From Gemmatimonadaceae bacterium (lineage in GTDB: Bacteria; Gemmatimonadota; Gemmatimonadetes; Gemmatimonadales; Gemmatimonadaceae), in the NCBI GenBank assembly GCA_013813715.1, contig JACCRF010000077.1:1-64000 (forward strand): a stretch of DNA of 64,000 bases. Direction: 5' to 3'. The notes below the pieces were generated by a model. That model had not been told where the DNA came from, did no database searches, and saw nothing but the letters and a program-made list of their open reading frames with translations. A program made the translations under genes and the position numbers. This document shows positions 54,463 to 63,250 of the stretch, in pieces (position 1 is the first letter of the stretch; each line of letters starts with the position of its first letter).

Positions 54463-56154
54463 CTACTGCCGGCAGGGGCCCAGCGGATCCGGTTTCGGCT
54501 TGTCGACTCTCACTCTCGTATCCCGATTCGCGACTGCGATTGCGACATCGCGAACGAAGGCGGCGACGCGCGCCAGTCCTTCGTAATTGATGTACTGCGG
54601 CTCATCGGTCACCTGGTGGTAGTCGATGTGATAGCCGCGCGAGAAATACGTTATCGGAATCCCGGCTCGCGCATACATGTAGTGATCGCTCCGGCAGTAG
54701 CGGTTGAGCGGATGCCGCGGCGCGTCGAACGAGTAGTCTATCAGCCATGGCTCCGCGCGGAGCGCGTTCACCGAGTCGACGACATTGCCGAGCTCGGTTG
54801 AAAGGCGCCGCGATCCGATGACCTGAAGATTTCGCGGTCCGCCGCGTGCAAGGTCGATCGCCGTCCCGCGTCCCACCATGTCCATGTTGAGCTGGGCGAT
54901 TATGGAGTCGCGCGGAATCGTCGGCTGGTCATTGAACCATGCGGAGCCGAGCAGGCCCGCCTCCTCGCCCGTGTGCCAGACGAAGAGGATGGAGCGGCGA
55001 GGTCTCCCGTCCGCCGCGAGCGATTCAGCGATCTCGAGCGCGGCGACGGATCCCGAACCGTCGTCGTCGGCGCCATTGTTGATCGAATCGCGTCGCGGCG
55101 GGTTGATGAGTCTCAGACTGTCGAGAACCGCCCTGATCCTCTCGCGCTCAACCCCGGTCGGCTGCCTCGCGGCGGTCTGGGCGCCTTCCGGCCGCATCAC
55201 GCGATTGAACGCACGGAGCGAGTCGTGATCCACCGCGCGCGCGGCGATGCCGTTGTGGTCGCTATGTGCGCCCACCGCGACGACCTGACCCTTCAGTCGC
55301 GGATCGGACCCACGTAACAGGGCGACGACATTGCGCGCCGGAGCTTCCGTCGGACGGTCATCGAACGCGATATGCAGACTCACGTTGCGGCCGGTTGCGC
55401 CAGGACGCAGCGAAGCGAGCGGCGAGCCGAGTACGGATTCTGCCGCGCGCGTCGAGAGCAGAATGGTCGTTGGCCGCGCGGGTCCGCCGGCAGGGCGGGG
55501 CAGTCCGGCCGAGCGTGACGTGAGGCCGGCAGCGGCGGCCGGGGTTACGATCTCCAGTGCGGCGACCGCGATCGCGGCCGCGTTGGGAAAGCGTGAGATA
55601 GCGGTTGCGGCGGGAGTCGAGTACACGCCGGTCGGCATTCCATCAGCGCCGAGCGGTGCATCGAGCACGACCATGCGTCCCTCGACCTGCGCGGGAGCGA
55701 GCGACACCGTCGTGTCTCCGGCTCGGCCGCCGTAGACGCTCCCCAAGCTCTTAGCGCTGAGCCCGAGCCCGGCACGGAGCGATGACGTTGGCCGCACCGG
55801 CGCGAAGTCGGTGAAGATCGCGAGCCTCCGCCCGTGCACCGATATGGTCGAAGTCGAATCCGTTGCACGGCGCACGACCGGGACCGTCTGGAAGTACGTG
55901 CCCTTCTCGCCGGCCGGCTCGAGGCCGATTCTTCTCGCCTCGCGCGCGAGGTAGCTCGTCATCGCGTAGTTGCCGGTGTATCCGGCCTGTCTGCCGCGCA
56001 TCGAGTCGTGGGCGACGAGAAAAATGCGGCTGCGCACGTCGGCCACGTTGATTGCCGCTGAAGTGGGTGATGGCGCGGCCGCGCCGCGAACAAACGGCGC
56101 GCAGGCAGTGATGACGGCGGGGGCCGCAAGTGACAGTGCGAAGCGGAAGATCAT
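54463..56154 (-). CDS. M28-family zinc aminopeptidase, lipoprotein
   Basis: 563 aa. Signal with lipobox ITAC (Cys18). A PA-like inserted region (about 110-250) precedes the M28 domain (about 275-545): GAHSDHNG (first zinc His), NNGADDDGSGS (bridging Asp), HTGEEAGLLGS (catalytic Glu pair), NMDMVGRG and DYHQVTDEPQYINYEGL (last His). All expected ligands are present, so an active peptidase is likely. It is divergent from the DASS transporter. Confidence 0.93.
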   Translation of the reverse strand: MIFRFALSLAAPAVITACAPFVRGAAAPSPTSAAINVADVRSRIFLVAHDSMRGRQAGYTGNYAMTSYLAREARRIGLEPAGEKGTYFQTVPVVRRATDSTSTISVHGRRLAIFTDFAPVRPTSSLRAGLGLSAKSLGSVYGGRAGDTTVSLAPAQVEGRMVVLDAPLGADGMPTGVYSTPAATAISRFPNAAAIAVAALEIVTPAAAAGLTSRSAGLPRPAGGPARPTTILLSTRAAESVLGSPLASLRPGATGRNVSLHIAFDDRPTEAPARNVVALLRGSDPRLKGQVVAVGAHSDHNGIAARAVDHDSLRAFNRVMRPEGAQTAARQPTGVERERIRAVLDSLRLINPPRRDSINNGADDDGSGSVAALEIAESLAADGRPRRSILFVWHTGEEAGLLGSAWFNDQPTIPRDSIIAQLNMDMVGRGTAIDLARGGPRNLQVIGSRRLSTELGNVVDSVNALRAEPWLIDYSFDAPRHPLNRYCRSDHYMYARAGIPITYFSRGYHIDYHQVTDEPQYINYEGLARVAAFVRDVAIAVANRDTRVRVDKPKPDPLGPCRQ

Positions 56155-56184
56155 CTGGAACGAGGAAAGGTCAACATAGAACGA

Positions 56185-56288
56185 CAGAGATGCGAGAGGC
56201 CAGAAGTATAGGTGCGAGTTTCGAGGGAACCGCGTGGGTTGTATCCTCGTAACTCCAAACTATGCTCCTCTGGCAACTCGCATCTCTG
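56185..56288. repeat. 104 bp nested inverted repeat between divergent genes
   Basis: CAGAGATGCGAG (56185-56196) pairs with CTCGCATCTCTG (56277-56288) exactly, GCCAGA (56199-56204) with TCTGGC (56269-56274), and an inner GAGTTTCGAGG pairs with CCTCGTAACTC with one mismatch. Confidence 0.65.
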
Positions 56289-56360
56289 CTTTTCTTAGTT
56301 GACCTGACCCGCTTGTGGCCCGCTTGACCGGCTCCATGCGCAGTCGTAATGTGCCGCCCC

Positions 56361-57851
56361 ATGGACGCCCCCGCACTCGATCAACCGGGACCTTTGCTCT
56401 CGCGGCTTGGATTCGTGGCGGCGCCGGTGCTGTTCCTCGCGATTCTCGCGCTGCCGTTCCCCTCGCTCAGCCCCGAGGCGCATCGCCTCGCGGCCATCAT
56501 GTCGGCCGTCGTCGTACTGTGGATTTCCGAAGCGCTGCCGATGCCCGTGACGGCCCTGATCGGCGCCGCGGCATGCGTGGTAATGCGTGTCGCCCCGGCG
56601 AAGGAAGTGTTCGCGCCGTTCGCCGATCCGTTGATGTTCCTCTTCATCGGATCGTTCATCCTGGCCCGGGCGATCATGCTGCACGGGCTCGACCGCCGGC
56701 TTGCGTTCGGCGTGCTGTCCCTCGAGTGGGTCGGCTCGAGCCCCACCCGAATCCTCTTCGCGTTCGGAGCAGTCACGGCGTTCATCTCGGCGTGGATCTC
56801 GAACACCGCCACCACTGCCATGATGTTCGCTATCGGTCTGGCGATACTCAGGTTCATGTCCGACGGAGAGAAAGCGGCGGGCCGAACGCTGAGTCCGGCG
56901 TACATGACGGCGCTCATGCTGATGACGTCTTTCGCGGCGTCCATAGGCGGGCTCGCCACGCCGATCGGCACACCGCCGAACGTCATCGGACTCGGCTTCC
57001 TGCGCCAGCTTGTCGGAGTCGAGTTCCCGTTCTTCAAGTGGATGATGCTGGGTGTGCCTGTCGTGCTGATCCTTTTCGTGGTTCTCTTCATGACACTTCG
57101 CGGCGCGGCGCGCAATGTGTCGGCCGCCAGCAAAGCAACCGAGCGCGCACTTGACACGGTGAGCGATGCCCGCGGCCGGTGGACGACCGGCGAGATCTCC
57201 ACCGTGATCGCATTCGGAATCACCGTCGCACTGTGGATCGTGCCGGGGATAATTGCGCTCGTCTACGGAGACGCGAGCGCGCAGTACAAGGCGGTCTCGT
57301 CGCGGGTTCCGGAGGGGGTCGCCGCCCTTGTCGGCGGGTCGCTCCTGTTTGTGCTGCCGGGAAACCAGGGCGGACGCGCCATCGGGTGGGACGAAGCCGT
57401 GAAAATCGACTGGGGAATCGTGCTCCTCTACGGCGGTGGCTTTGCGCTCGGCGTGCTTTCATTCCAGACGGGACTCGCCGAGACGATGGGCCGGGGACTG
57501 ATCGGGATTATTCCCGACAACACCGGCATAGGCCTGCTAATCGCATCCACTCTCATGGCGGCGATGCTGTCGGAAGTCACCTCCAATACTGCATCGGCGA
57601 ACATGGTGGTTCCGGTGGTGATCTCCATCGCCCGCGCAGCGGGTGCGGACCCACTCGAGCCGGCACTCGGCGCGACGATGGGCGCGAGCATGGGATTCAT
57701 GCTACCCGTCTCGACGCCGTGCAACGCGATTGTTTACGGGTCGGGATACATCCCGCTATACCGCATGATTCGGTATGGCATAGTTCTCGACATCGCAGGC
57801 GTAGTCGTAATCGTTGCGCTCATCAGGATCATCGTTCCGCTGATTCGGTAG
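56361..57851 (+). CDS. DASS-family (SLC13) anion/dicarboxylate:sodium symporter
   Basis: About 496 aa from ATG 56361 (an in-frame ATG lies at 56349). Twelve or so hydrophobic segments. The two family signature loops are SNTATTAMM and its repeat SNTASANMVVP, with GLATPIGTPPN and SMGFMLPVSTPCNAI as the second set. These form the Na+ and substrate sites in VcINDY-type transporters. Substrate is probably a dicarboxylate or sulfate. The stop is followed at once by the MFS gene. Confidence 0.92.
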   Translation: MDAPALDQPGPLLSRLGFVAAPVLFLAILALPFPSLSPEAHRLAAIMSAVVVLWISEALPMPVTALIGAAACVVMRVAPAKEVFAPFADPLMFLFIGSFILARAIMLHGLDRRLAFGVLSLEWVGSSPTRILFAFGAVTAFISAWISNTATTAMMFAIGLAILRFMSDGEKAAGRTLSPAYMTALMLMTSFAASIGGLATPIGTPPNVIGLGFLRQLVGVEFPFFKWMMLGVPVVLILFVVLFMTLRGAARNVSAASKATERALDTVSDARGRWTTGEISTVIAFGITVALWIVPGIIALVYGDASAQYKAVSSRVPEGVAALVGGSLLFVLPGNQGGRAIGWDEAVKIDWGIVLLYGGGFALGVLSFQTGLAETMGRGLIGIIPDNTGIGLLIASTLMAAMLSEVTSNTASANMVVPVVISIARAAGADPLEPALGATMGASMGFMLPVSTPCNAIVYGSGYIPLYRMIRYGIVLDIAGVVVIVALIRIIVPLIR

Positions 57852-59084
57852 ATGGTTGCGGGCTCTTCGATGAATATCTGGAGGAGCCTTCGCGGCCTCC
57901 CCCGGGACATCTGGGTGCTCGCCGGCGCGACACTGGTCAATCGCGCGGGAACGATGGTGCTCCCGTTCCTCGTGCTTTATCTGACGCGTGAGCTGGGGTT
58001 CACGCCGGCGCACGCCGGGCTCGCGCTCGCTGTGTATGGAGCGGGTGCGATAATCGTTGCGCCGATCGCCGGCCGACTGTCCGACCGCATCGGGCCGCTC
58101 CCGATCATGCAGGCTTCGCTGGTCGGGAACGGTCTCCTGCTGCTGATCTTTCCTTTCGTCGAGACCTTTGCGGGAGTGATCGGGCTCACGCTGGCGTGGG
58201 CGCTGGTGAGCGAGTCATTCCGGCCCGCAAACCTCGCAATCGTCGCCGACCTCGTGCCGCCGGAACAACGAAAGCCGGCGTTTGCGCTGAGTCGTCTGGC
58301 GATTAACCTGGGGATGAGCGTCGGTCCGGCGGTGGCGGGATTTCTCGCCGCGCAATCGTTTCGCTGGATCTTCGTGGTGGACGCGATCACAACAATCGCC
58401 GCCGGGCTCGTTCTCATCGCCATTCCGCTCAGCGCCGCGGGGCGCAGATACGGCGGGAGCGAGCGACCGGATGCAGCTCCGCGTGCTCCGAGCGGCCTGC
58501 CGGCCGCTCTCGAGGACAAGCGACTTCTGCTTTTTCTGATGGCGCTCTTCCTGACTGGAATCGTGTTCTTCCAGCACGAGGGAGCGCTGCCGCTGTTCCT
58601 CGTCGAAGACCTGCGGCTTTCGCCGGCGTTCTATGGAATGTTGTTCACGATCAACACGCTGATGATCGTATTCATGGAGGTTCCGCTGAATGCGGCGACG
58701 AGCCACTGGCCACACCGATGGGGCCTGTCGTTGGGCGCGATGCTGTTCGCCGCCGGGTCTGGGATTTTCGTGTTTGCCTCCGGGCCGGGGTTGATCGTCG
58801 CCGGTATCGTCATCTGGACGTTTGGAGAGATGATGCTCTTTCCGCAGGCGGCAGCCTACGTCGCGGATATTGCGCCGGCGCACCGTCGTGGAGAGTACAT
58901 GGGGGCATACTCGCTCGCGTTCAGCCTCGCCTTCGCCGTAGCTCCGTGGGCCGGCACCGCTGCCTTCGCCGAGTTCGGGTCCACCTGGTTATGGGCTGGC
59001 GTGTTCATTGTCGGTTCGGCCTCTGCGGCGATGATGCTCTACGTCTCGAGCGACGAAGTCAAGCCCGCGGCAGCCCTGGGCTAG
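57852..59084 (+). CDS. MFS transporter
   Basis: 410 aa with 12 hydrophobic segments. The A-motif-like loop after TM2 reads PIAGRLSDRIGPLPI, and TM5 region NLGMSVGPAVAGFLA fits drug-efflux MFS families. Its ATG follows the DASS stop without a gap (TAG then ATG), so the two are one transcript. Substrate unknown. Confidence 0.9.
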   Translation: MVAGSSMNIWRSLRGLPRDIWVLAGATLVNRAGTMVLPFLVLYLTRELGFTPAHAGLALAVYGAGAIIVAPIAGRLSDRIGPLPIMQASLVGNGLLLLIFPFVETFAGVIGLTLAWALVSESFRPANLAIVADLVPPEQRKPAFALSRLAINLGMSVGPAVAGFLAAQSFRWIFVVDAITTIAAGLVLIAIPLSAAGRRYGGSERPDAAPRAPSGLPAALEDKRLLLFLMALFLTGIVFFQHEGALPLFLVEDLRLSPAFYGMLFTINTLMIVFMEVPLNAATSHWPHRWGLSLGAMLFAAGSGIFVFASGPGLIVAGIVIWTFGEMMLFPQAAAYVADIAPAHRRGEYMGAYSLAFSLAFAVAPWAGTAAFAEFGSTWLWAGVFIVGSASAAMMLYVSSDEVKPAAALG

Positions 59085-59088
59085 TTTG

Positions 59089-59248
59089 TGCCACAGATGC
59101 ACAGATGGGCGACGATGCGCGCAGATGGAAAGCGAAAGGCACAACTACTGATTGAGGGGGGAACGGTAGACAACGCGTCCCGCCGTTCCCCTCAATCATT
59201 TGCGGTTCCGTTCTCCTCTGTGACATCCGGTCCATCTGTGAAATCTGG
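59089..59248. repeat. Nested inverted-repeat element between convergent genes
   Basis: Outer arms are CCACAGATGCACAGATGGGC (59091-59110) and its imperfect complement around 59231-59248 (TCCATCTGTGAAATCTGGG). An inner hairpin pairs TGATTGAGGGGGGAACGG (59149-59166) with CCGTTCCCCTCAATCA (59183-59198), with two extra G. It may act as a two-way terminator. Confidence 0.7.
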
Positions 59249-59313
59249 GTTAACGCTTTTCTGACGCTGCCGCGTTCCGATACGCCAGGACGCCTCAGCC
59301 CATCGTCAGGCGA

Positions 59314-59739
59314 CTACTTGCCGCACTGAGCCGTCACGCGACCGGCTTGCGCGGGCATCCAGATCGCGAGTGCCGATGCCTTGCTCGTCGCCGACTTCAC
59401 GCCGATCGCCTCTCCGATGACCTTCACGGTCGCATTCGAATCCTCGACGGGGTTAGCGATGATCGCATTGGCGCCCTGTTCGGCGGCCCGCTTCCTGATC
59501 TGAGCCACGATCTGTCCGTCGGAGGTATACACCGAGTTTCCTTCCGCCTCGATGAACGCGAGCTCGTGGTAGTCGTTTGGCACTTCGGCGCGGCTCTTGT
59601 AGACGACGACTGCTTCATCGCACGTCGGTGCCCGGGCGACGCGAGGGTTCACGTCGGTGGTCTGGGTACGGACGCCGCATCCCGCGGCTCCTGCGGCGAG
59701 GGCGACAAGCAGTGCGCCGCGAAGGGTTGTCTGGATCAT
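59314..59739 (-). CDS. Small lipoprotein (YbjQ/DUF4156-like)
   Basis: 141 aa. ATG at 59739 begins a signal with lipobox AAGC (Cys about 21). Mature part has PTCDEAVVVYKSRAEVPND and YHELAFIEAEGNSV, then IRKRAAEQGANAIIANPV, reminiscent of small envelope proteins of the DUF4156/YbjQ-like type. Function unknown. Confidence 0.75.
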   Translation of the reverse strand: MIQTTLRGALLVALAAGAAGCGVRTQTTDVNPRVARAPTCDEAVVVYKSRAEVPNDYHELAFIEAEGNSVYTSDGQIVAQIRKRAAEQGANAIIANPVEDSNATVKVIGEAIGVKSATSKASALAIWMPAQAGRVTAQCGK

Positions 59740-59805
59740 GATGACCTCTCTGTGATGGGGGCTTTCCTCACGAACAAACATCAACTGATTTCAACAGTGA
59801 ATCCT

Positions 59806-59870
59806 TTTGTAGTTGCCATTTCTAGGGCTATCTGTGCTCATCCGAGCCCATCCGGGCATCTGTGGTTGGC
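59806..59870. repeat. Short intergenic repeat of ATCTGTG/CATCTGTGG words
   Basis: CTATCTGTGCTCATCCGAG and CCATCCGGGCATCTGTGG repeat the same octamers seen at 59089-59248, here without a large hairpin. It lies upstream of a lipoprotein gene. Confidence 0.45.
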
Positions 59871-59971
59871 GTTCCAGCACCCCAGAATGCGACGGGCCTA
59901 AATTGTAGGATTGCAAGGCCGGGGCCAGATCAGCTGCCAGCGGGCAGCCGGCAACCGGTTATTATTCCCCC

Positions 59972-60400
59972 GTGCAACGTCACCACGCTTGGCGGAGCCT
60001 CTCGCTCATTGGCGGTCTCGCGCTCTTACTGCTGCCGCTTCTCACGGCATCCTGCGGGCGGGAGCCCACCGACCCCGCCCGCTCCAACCTGAATGGCGTG
60101 TGGAAGTCATTCGACGGTCACTTCAATCTTTACAATATCGAACTCGTGCTCGTGCAGCCGGCGCCGGGCCTCGTCACCGGCATATGGACGTCGCAAGGGC
60201 GGGTGGACAAGAGCTGCCCTCCCAGCCCGCTGTGCCGGGACACGAGCACCGTCATCGGCAGAAGCGAAGTCGCCCAGGTTGTCCTCGACCTGCAGGGTAT
60301 GGGGCCGTTCGTCGGCCAGCTCGTTCAGAAGGACACCCTCAGGGGAGCCATTCGCCTGGAGGGAAGAAACTTTCACCTGAAATTCGGGAGATATCCCTAG
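59972..60400 (+). CDS. Small predicted lipoprotein
   Basis: 142 aa from GTG at 59972. Signal with lipobox LTASC (Cys28). Beta-rich mature part begins NLNGVWKSFDGHFNLYNIEL, a GxW start typical of lipocalin-like small proteins, with two more Cys in KSCPPSPLCRD. It lies 28 bp upstream of the UPF0182 gene on the same strand. Confidence 0.72.
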   Translation: MQRHHAWRSLSLIGGLALLLLPLLTASCGREPTDPARSNLNGVWKSFDGHFNLYNIELVLVQPAPGLVTGIWTSQGRVDKSCPPSPLCRDTSTVIGRSEVAQVVLDLQGMGPFVGQLVQKDTLRGAIRLEGRNFHLKFGRYP

Positions 60401-60428
60401 TGTCGATCAGTCTTTTGCGAGCGAACAG

Positions 60429-63185
60429 TTGACGACGCCGGTGCGGCGCATCAGGGTGGCCTGGATCGTCGGTGCTGCGTTCCTGATCTTCACCGCGATC
60501 CCGGCTGCGGTCGGTTTCGTCACCGACTGGTTCTGGTTTCAGGAAGTTGGATACCAGACGGTGTTCACGACGCAACTCGCAACGAAGGTATCTCTGTTTC
60601 TTGCGGTGGCGCTGGTTGCGTACTTCTTCCTCGCGCTCAATGCCCGCATCGCAGGACGGGGCAGCTCCCGCGCGCCTGTGCTGTGGCGGATGAGTCCGGA
60701 GCTTCCCCCGGTGGATGTCGCCGCCGGTCTCACGCGCCTTGCCGCGCCAATCGTCGTCGTGCTCGCACTGATGTTCGGCCTCGCCGCCGGCGGCGACTGG
60801 ATGGATGTACTCCAATTCATGAATCGGAGCGCATTCGGTCTCGCGGATCCGGTCTTCGGACGCGACGTCGGCCATTACGTATTCGCGCTGCCAGCGATCG
60901 CTTCGCTGATCGGCACACTGCGGGGCCTTGTGATCGTGGCACTCCTGCTATCGCTCGGCCTGCACCTCATTCGTGGTCGCGTGACGCTGCCTCCGCAGCG
61001 GGTCGGACTCGAGCCGCCGGCCGACAAACACATTGCCTCGCTACTGGTGACATTCCTGATTCTCACCGCACTCCAGATCTGGTTCGTGCGCATGCCCGGT
61101 CTCCTGTACTCCACGACCGGGCCGCTCATCGGGGCGAGCTATGCTGACCTGAACGCCCGCTATCCGGCCCTTCACCTGATCGCGGCGACCGCACTCATCG
61201 GGGTGGCGCTCATCATCTACGGAATGCTGCGGCGCAAGATCGTGTGGTTCACGTTGATCTCGGCGGGCGCATACGTCGCCGTAACGGTCGTCGCGGGCGG
61301 GTTGTATCCGTGGGCAATCCAGCGGTTCGTGGTCGCCCCGACCGAACTTACTCGCGAGTCGACTCAGCTTCTCAGCCACATCCGCGCGACGCGCACTGCA
61401 TGGGGTCTGGACAAGGTGGAGACGCGCGACCTGAGCGGCGATGCGCGGCTCACGCTTCAGGACGTTCGAGCCAACGCGCCCACGATCGAGAACGTGCGCC
61501 TGTGGGACCGCGATCCGCTGCGCCAGACGTTCGGGCAGCTTCAGGAGATCAGGACGTACTACGATTTCGTCTCGGTGGACGATGACCGCTATCTGATTGA
61601 CGGCCGTTACCGCCAGGTGATGCTTTCGCCGCGCGAGCTCAATCCGGAATCGCTGCCGACGCGGACGTTCATCAATCAGCACCTTACATTCACGCACGGC
61701 ATGGGGCTGACCCTGGCGCCCGTCAACGAAGTCACGTCCGAAGGTCTGCCAGTGCTGTTCATCAAGGACCTTCCCCCCGTTTCGAGCGTCTCGCTCAAGG
61801 TCACGCGGCCACAGATCTACTTCGGCGAGCTGACCGACGAGCATGTGTTCGTGAACACGCGGCGGGCGGAGTTCGACTACCCGTCCGGGGACGCGAACAT
61901 TACGACCCGCTACAACGGATCGGGTGGCGTGCGCGTCGGCTCCTTCTTCAAGCGGGGCCTGTTCGCGATGCGCTTCGGCGCGCTGAACATCCTCTTGTCG
62001 GGCGATATCAACAGCGATAGCCGCGTGCTGTACAACAGGGACATTATGCGGCGCGCGCGCCTCGCGCTGCCGTTCCTCACGTTCGATGAAGACCCGTACA
62101 TGGTCGTCGCGGACAATGGAGAGCTCAAGTGGATTCTCGACGGCTACACTTCCACCAGCCGGTACCCGTACTCGGCGCGGCTTTCCGACGGCACGAACTA
62201 CATGCGCAACAGTGTCAAGGTTGTCGTCGATGCATATAACGGGGCGGTGACGGCGTTCATCGTCGATGCCGCCGACCCGCTGGCGCGGACCTACGCGAAG
62301 ATTTTTCCTGGCACGCTGAAGCCGCTTTCAGAGATGCCATCGGACATCCGCACGCATATGAGGTATCCGAACGACCTCTTCCGCGTGCAGACCGCGCTCT
62401 ACGCCACGTTCCACATGGACGCCGCGGACGCCTTCTACCACCGCGAGGATCAGTGGCAGACGCCGGTCGTGGACGCGAAGAGTGAAAACCAGAGCCAGTT
62501 TCTGCGCCACATCGTGATGCGCCTCCCCGACGAGCAGCAGGCCGAATTCATCTTCATGGCGCCGTTCACGCCGAAGGGAAAGGACAACCTCGCGTCGTGG
62601 ATGGTCGCGCGAAACGACGGCGCGAATTACGGTAAGCTGCGCGTCTACCGATTCCCGAAGCAGAGTCTGGTGTACGGGCCGCGGCAGATAACTTCGCGAA
62701 TCGACCAGGACACCGACATCGCGCGCGAGTTGACGCTGTGGGACCAGCGCGGGTCGGAAGTGATTCGCGGCGAGCTGCTGGTAATACCGATCGAGAAATC
62801 ACTCATCTACGTCCAGCCCATCTATCTGCGCGCGGAAGGCGGCCGCATTCCTGAGCTGAAGAGGGTGGTTGTAGCGTATCAGAACAGGGTGGTGATGGCG
62901 GAGACTCTCGAGGCCGGCCTCGCCCAGGTATTTGGCGGCGAAGTTGGCCGTTCAGCGCAGCGCGACTCGGCCGTGGCTGGTGCGGTGCCCGTCGCGCCCA
63001 CCGATACCAGTGCGGCGGTGACGAAGGCGTCCGGCGGAGTCGGCTCGACGCTCGCAGCCGAGGCGCGCGCGCACTACGACCGCGCGATAGCGGCGCAGAG
63101 AAGCGGAGACTGGGCGGCGTACGGGCGGGAGATTCGGGAGCTTGGCGAGGTGCTGCGGCAGCTCAGTGGGGGGGCGAGCCGGTAG
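60429..63185 (+). CDS. UPF0182 family membrane protein
   Basis: 918 aa from TTG at 60429. Seven or so N-terminal transmembrane segments (about 10-300; WIVGAAFLIFTAIPAAVGFV first) and a large extracytoplasmic domain with AFGLADPVFGRDVGHYVFAL, RFGALNILLSGDINSDSRVL and LTLWDQRGSEVIRGELLVIP, all marks of UPF0182. A short coiled tail ends the protein. Function unknown. Confidence 0.93.
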   Translation: MTTPVRRIRVAWIVGAAFLIFTAIPAAVGFVTDWFWFQEVGYQTVFTTQLATKVSLFLAVALVAYFFLALNARIAGRGSSRAPVLWRMSPELPPVDVAAGLTRLAAPIVVVLALMFGLAAGGDWMDVLQFMNRSAFGLADPVFGRDVGHYVFALPAIASLIGTLRGLVIVALLLSLGLHLIRGRVTLPPQRVGLEPPADKHIASLLVTFLILTALQIWFVRMPGLLYSTTGPLIGASYADLNARYPALHLIAATALIGVALIIYGMLRRKIVWFTLISAGAYVAVTVVAGGLYPWAIQRFVVAPTELTRESTQLLSHIRATRTAWGLDKVETRDLSGDARLTLQDVRANAPTIENVRLWDRDPLRQTFGQLQEIRTYYDFVSVDDDRYLIDGRYRQVMLSPRELNPESLPTRTFINQHLTFTHGMGLTLAPVNEVTSEGLPVLFIKDLPPVSSVSLKVTRPQIYFGELTDEHVFVNTRRAEFDYPSGDANITTRYNGSGGVRVGSFFKRGLFAMRFGALNILLSGDINSDSRVLYNRDIMRRARLALPFLTFDEDPYMVVADNGELKWILDGYTSTSRYPYSARLSDGTNYMRNSVKVVVDAYNGAVTAFIVDAADPLARTYAKIFPGTLKPLSEMPSDIRTHMRYPNDLFRVQTALYATFHMDAADAFYHREDQWQTPVVDAKSENQSQFLRHIVMRLPDEQQAEFIFMAPFTPKGKDNLASWMVARNDGANYGKLRVYRFPKQSLVYGPRQITSRIDQDTDIARELTLWDQRGSEVIRGELLVIPIEKSLIYVQPIYLRAEGGRIPELKRVVVAYQNRVVMAETLEAGLAQVFGGEVGRSAQRDSAVAGAVPVAPTDTSAAVTKASGGVGSTLAAEARAHYDRAIAAQRSGDWAAYGREIRELGEVLRQLSGGASR

Positions 63186-63250
63186 AGAAATGCCGAAGGT
63201 CAAAGGAGAAAAGCTGACCTTCCGGCCGCTGGCAGGTAGGCCTTTCTCCC

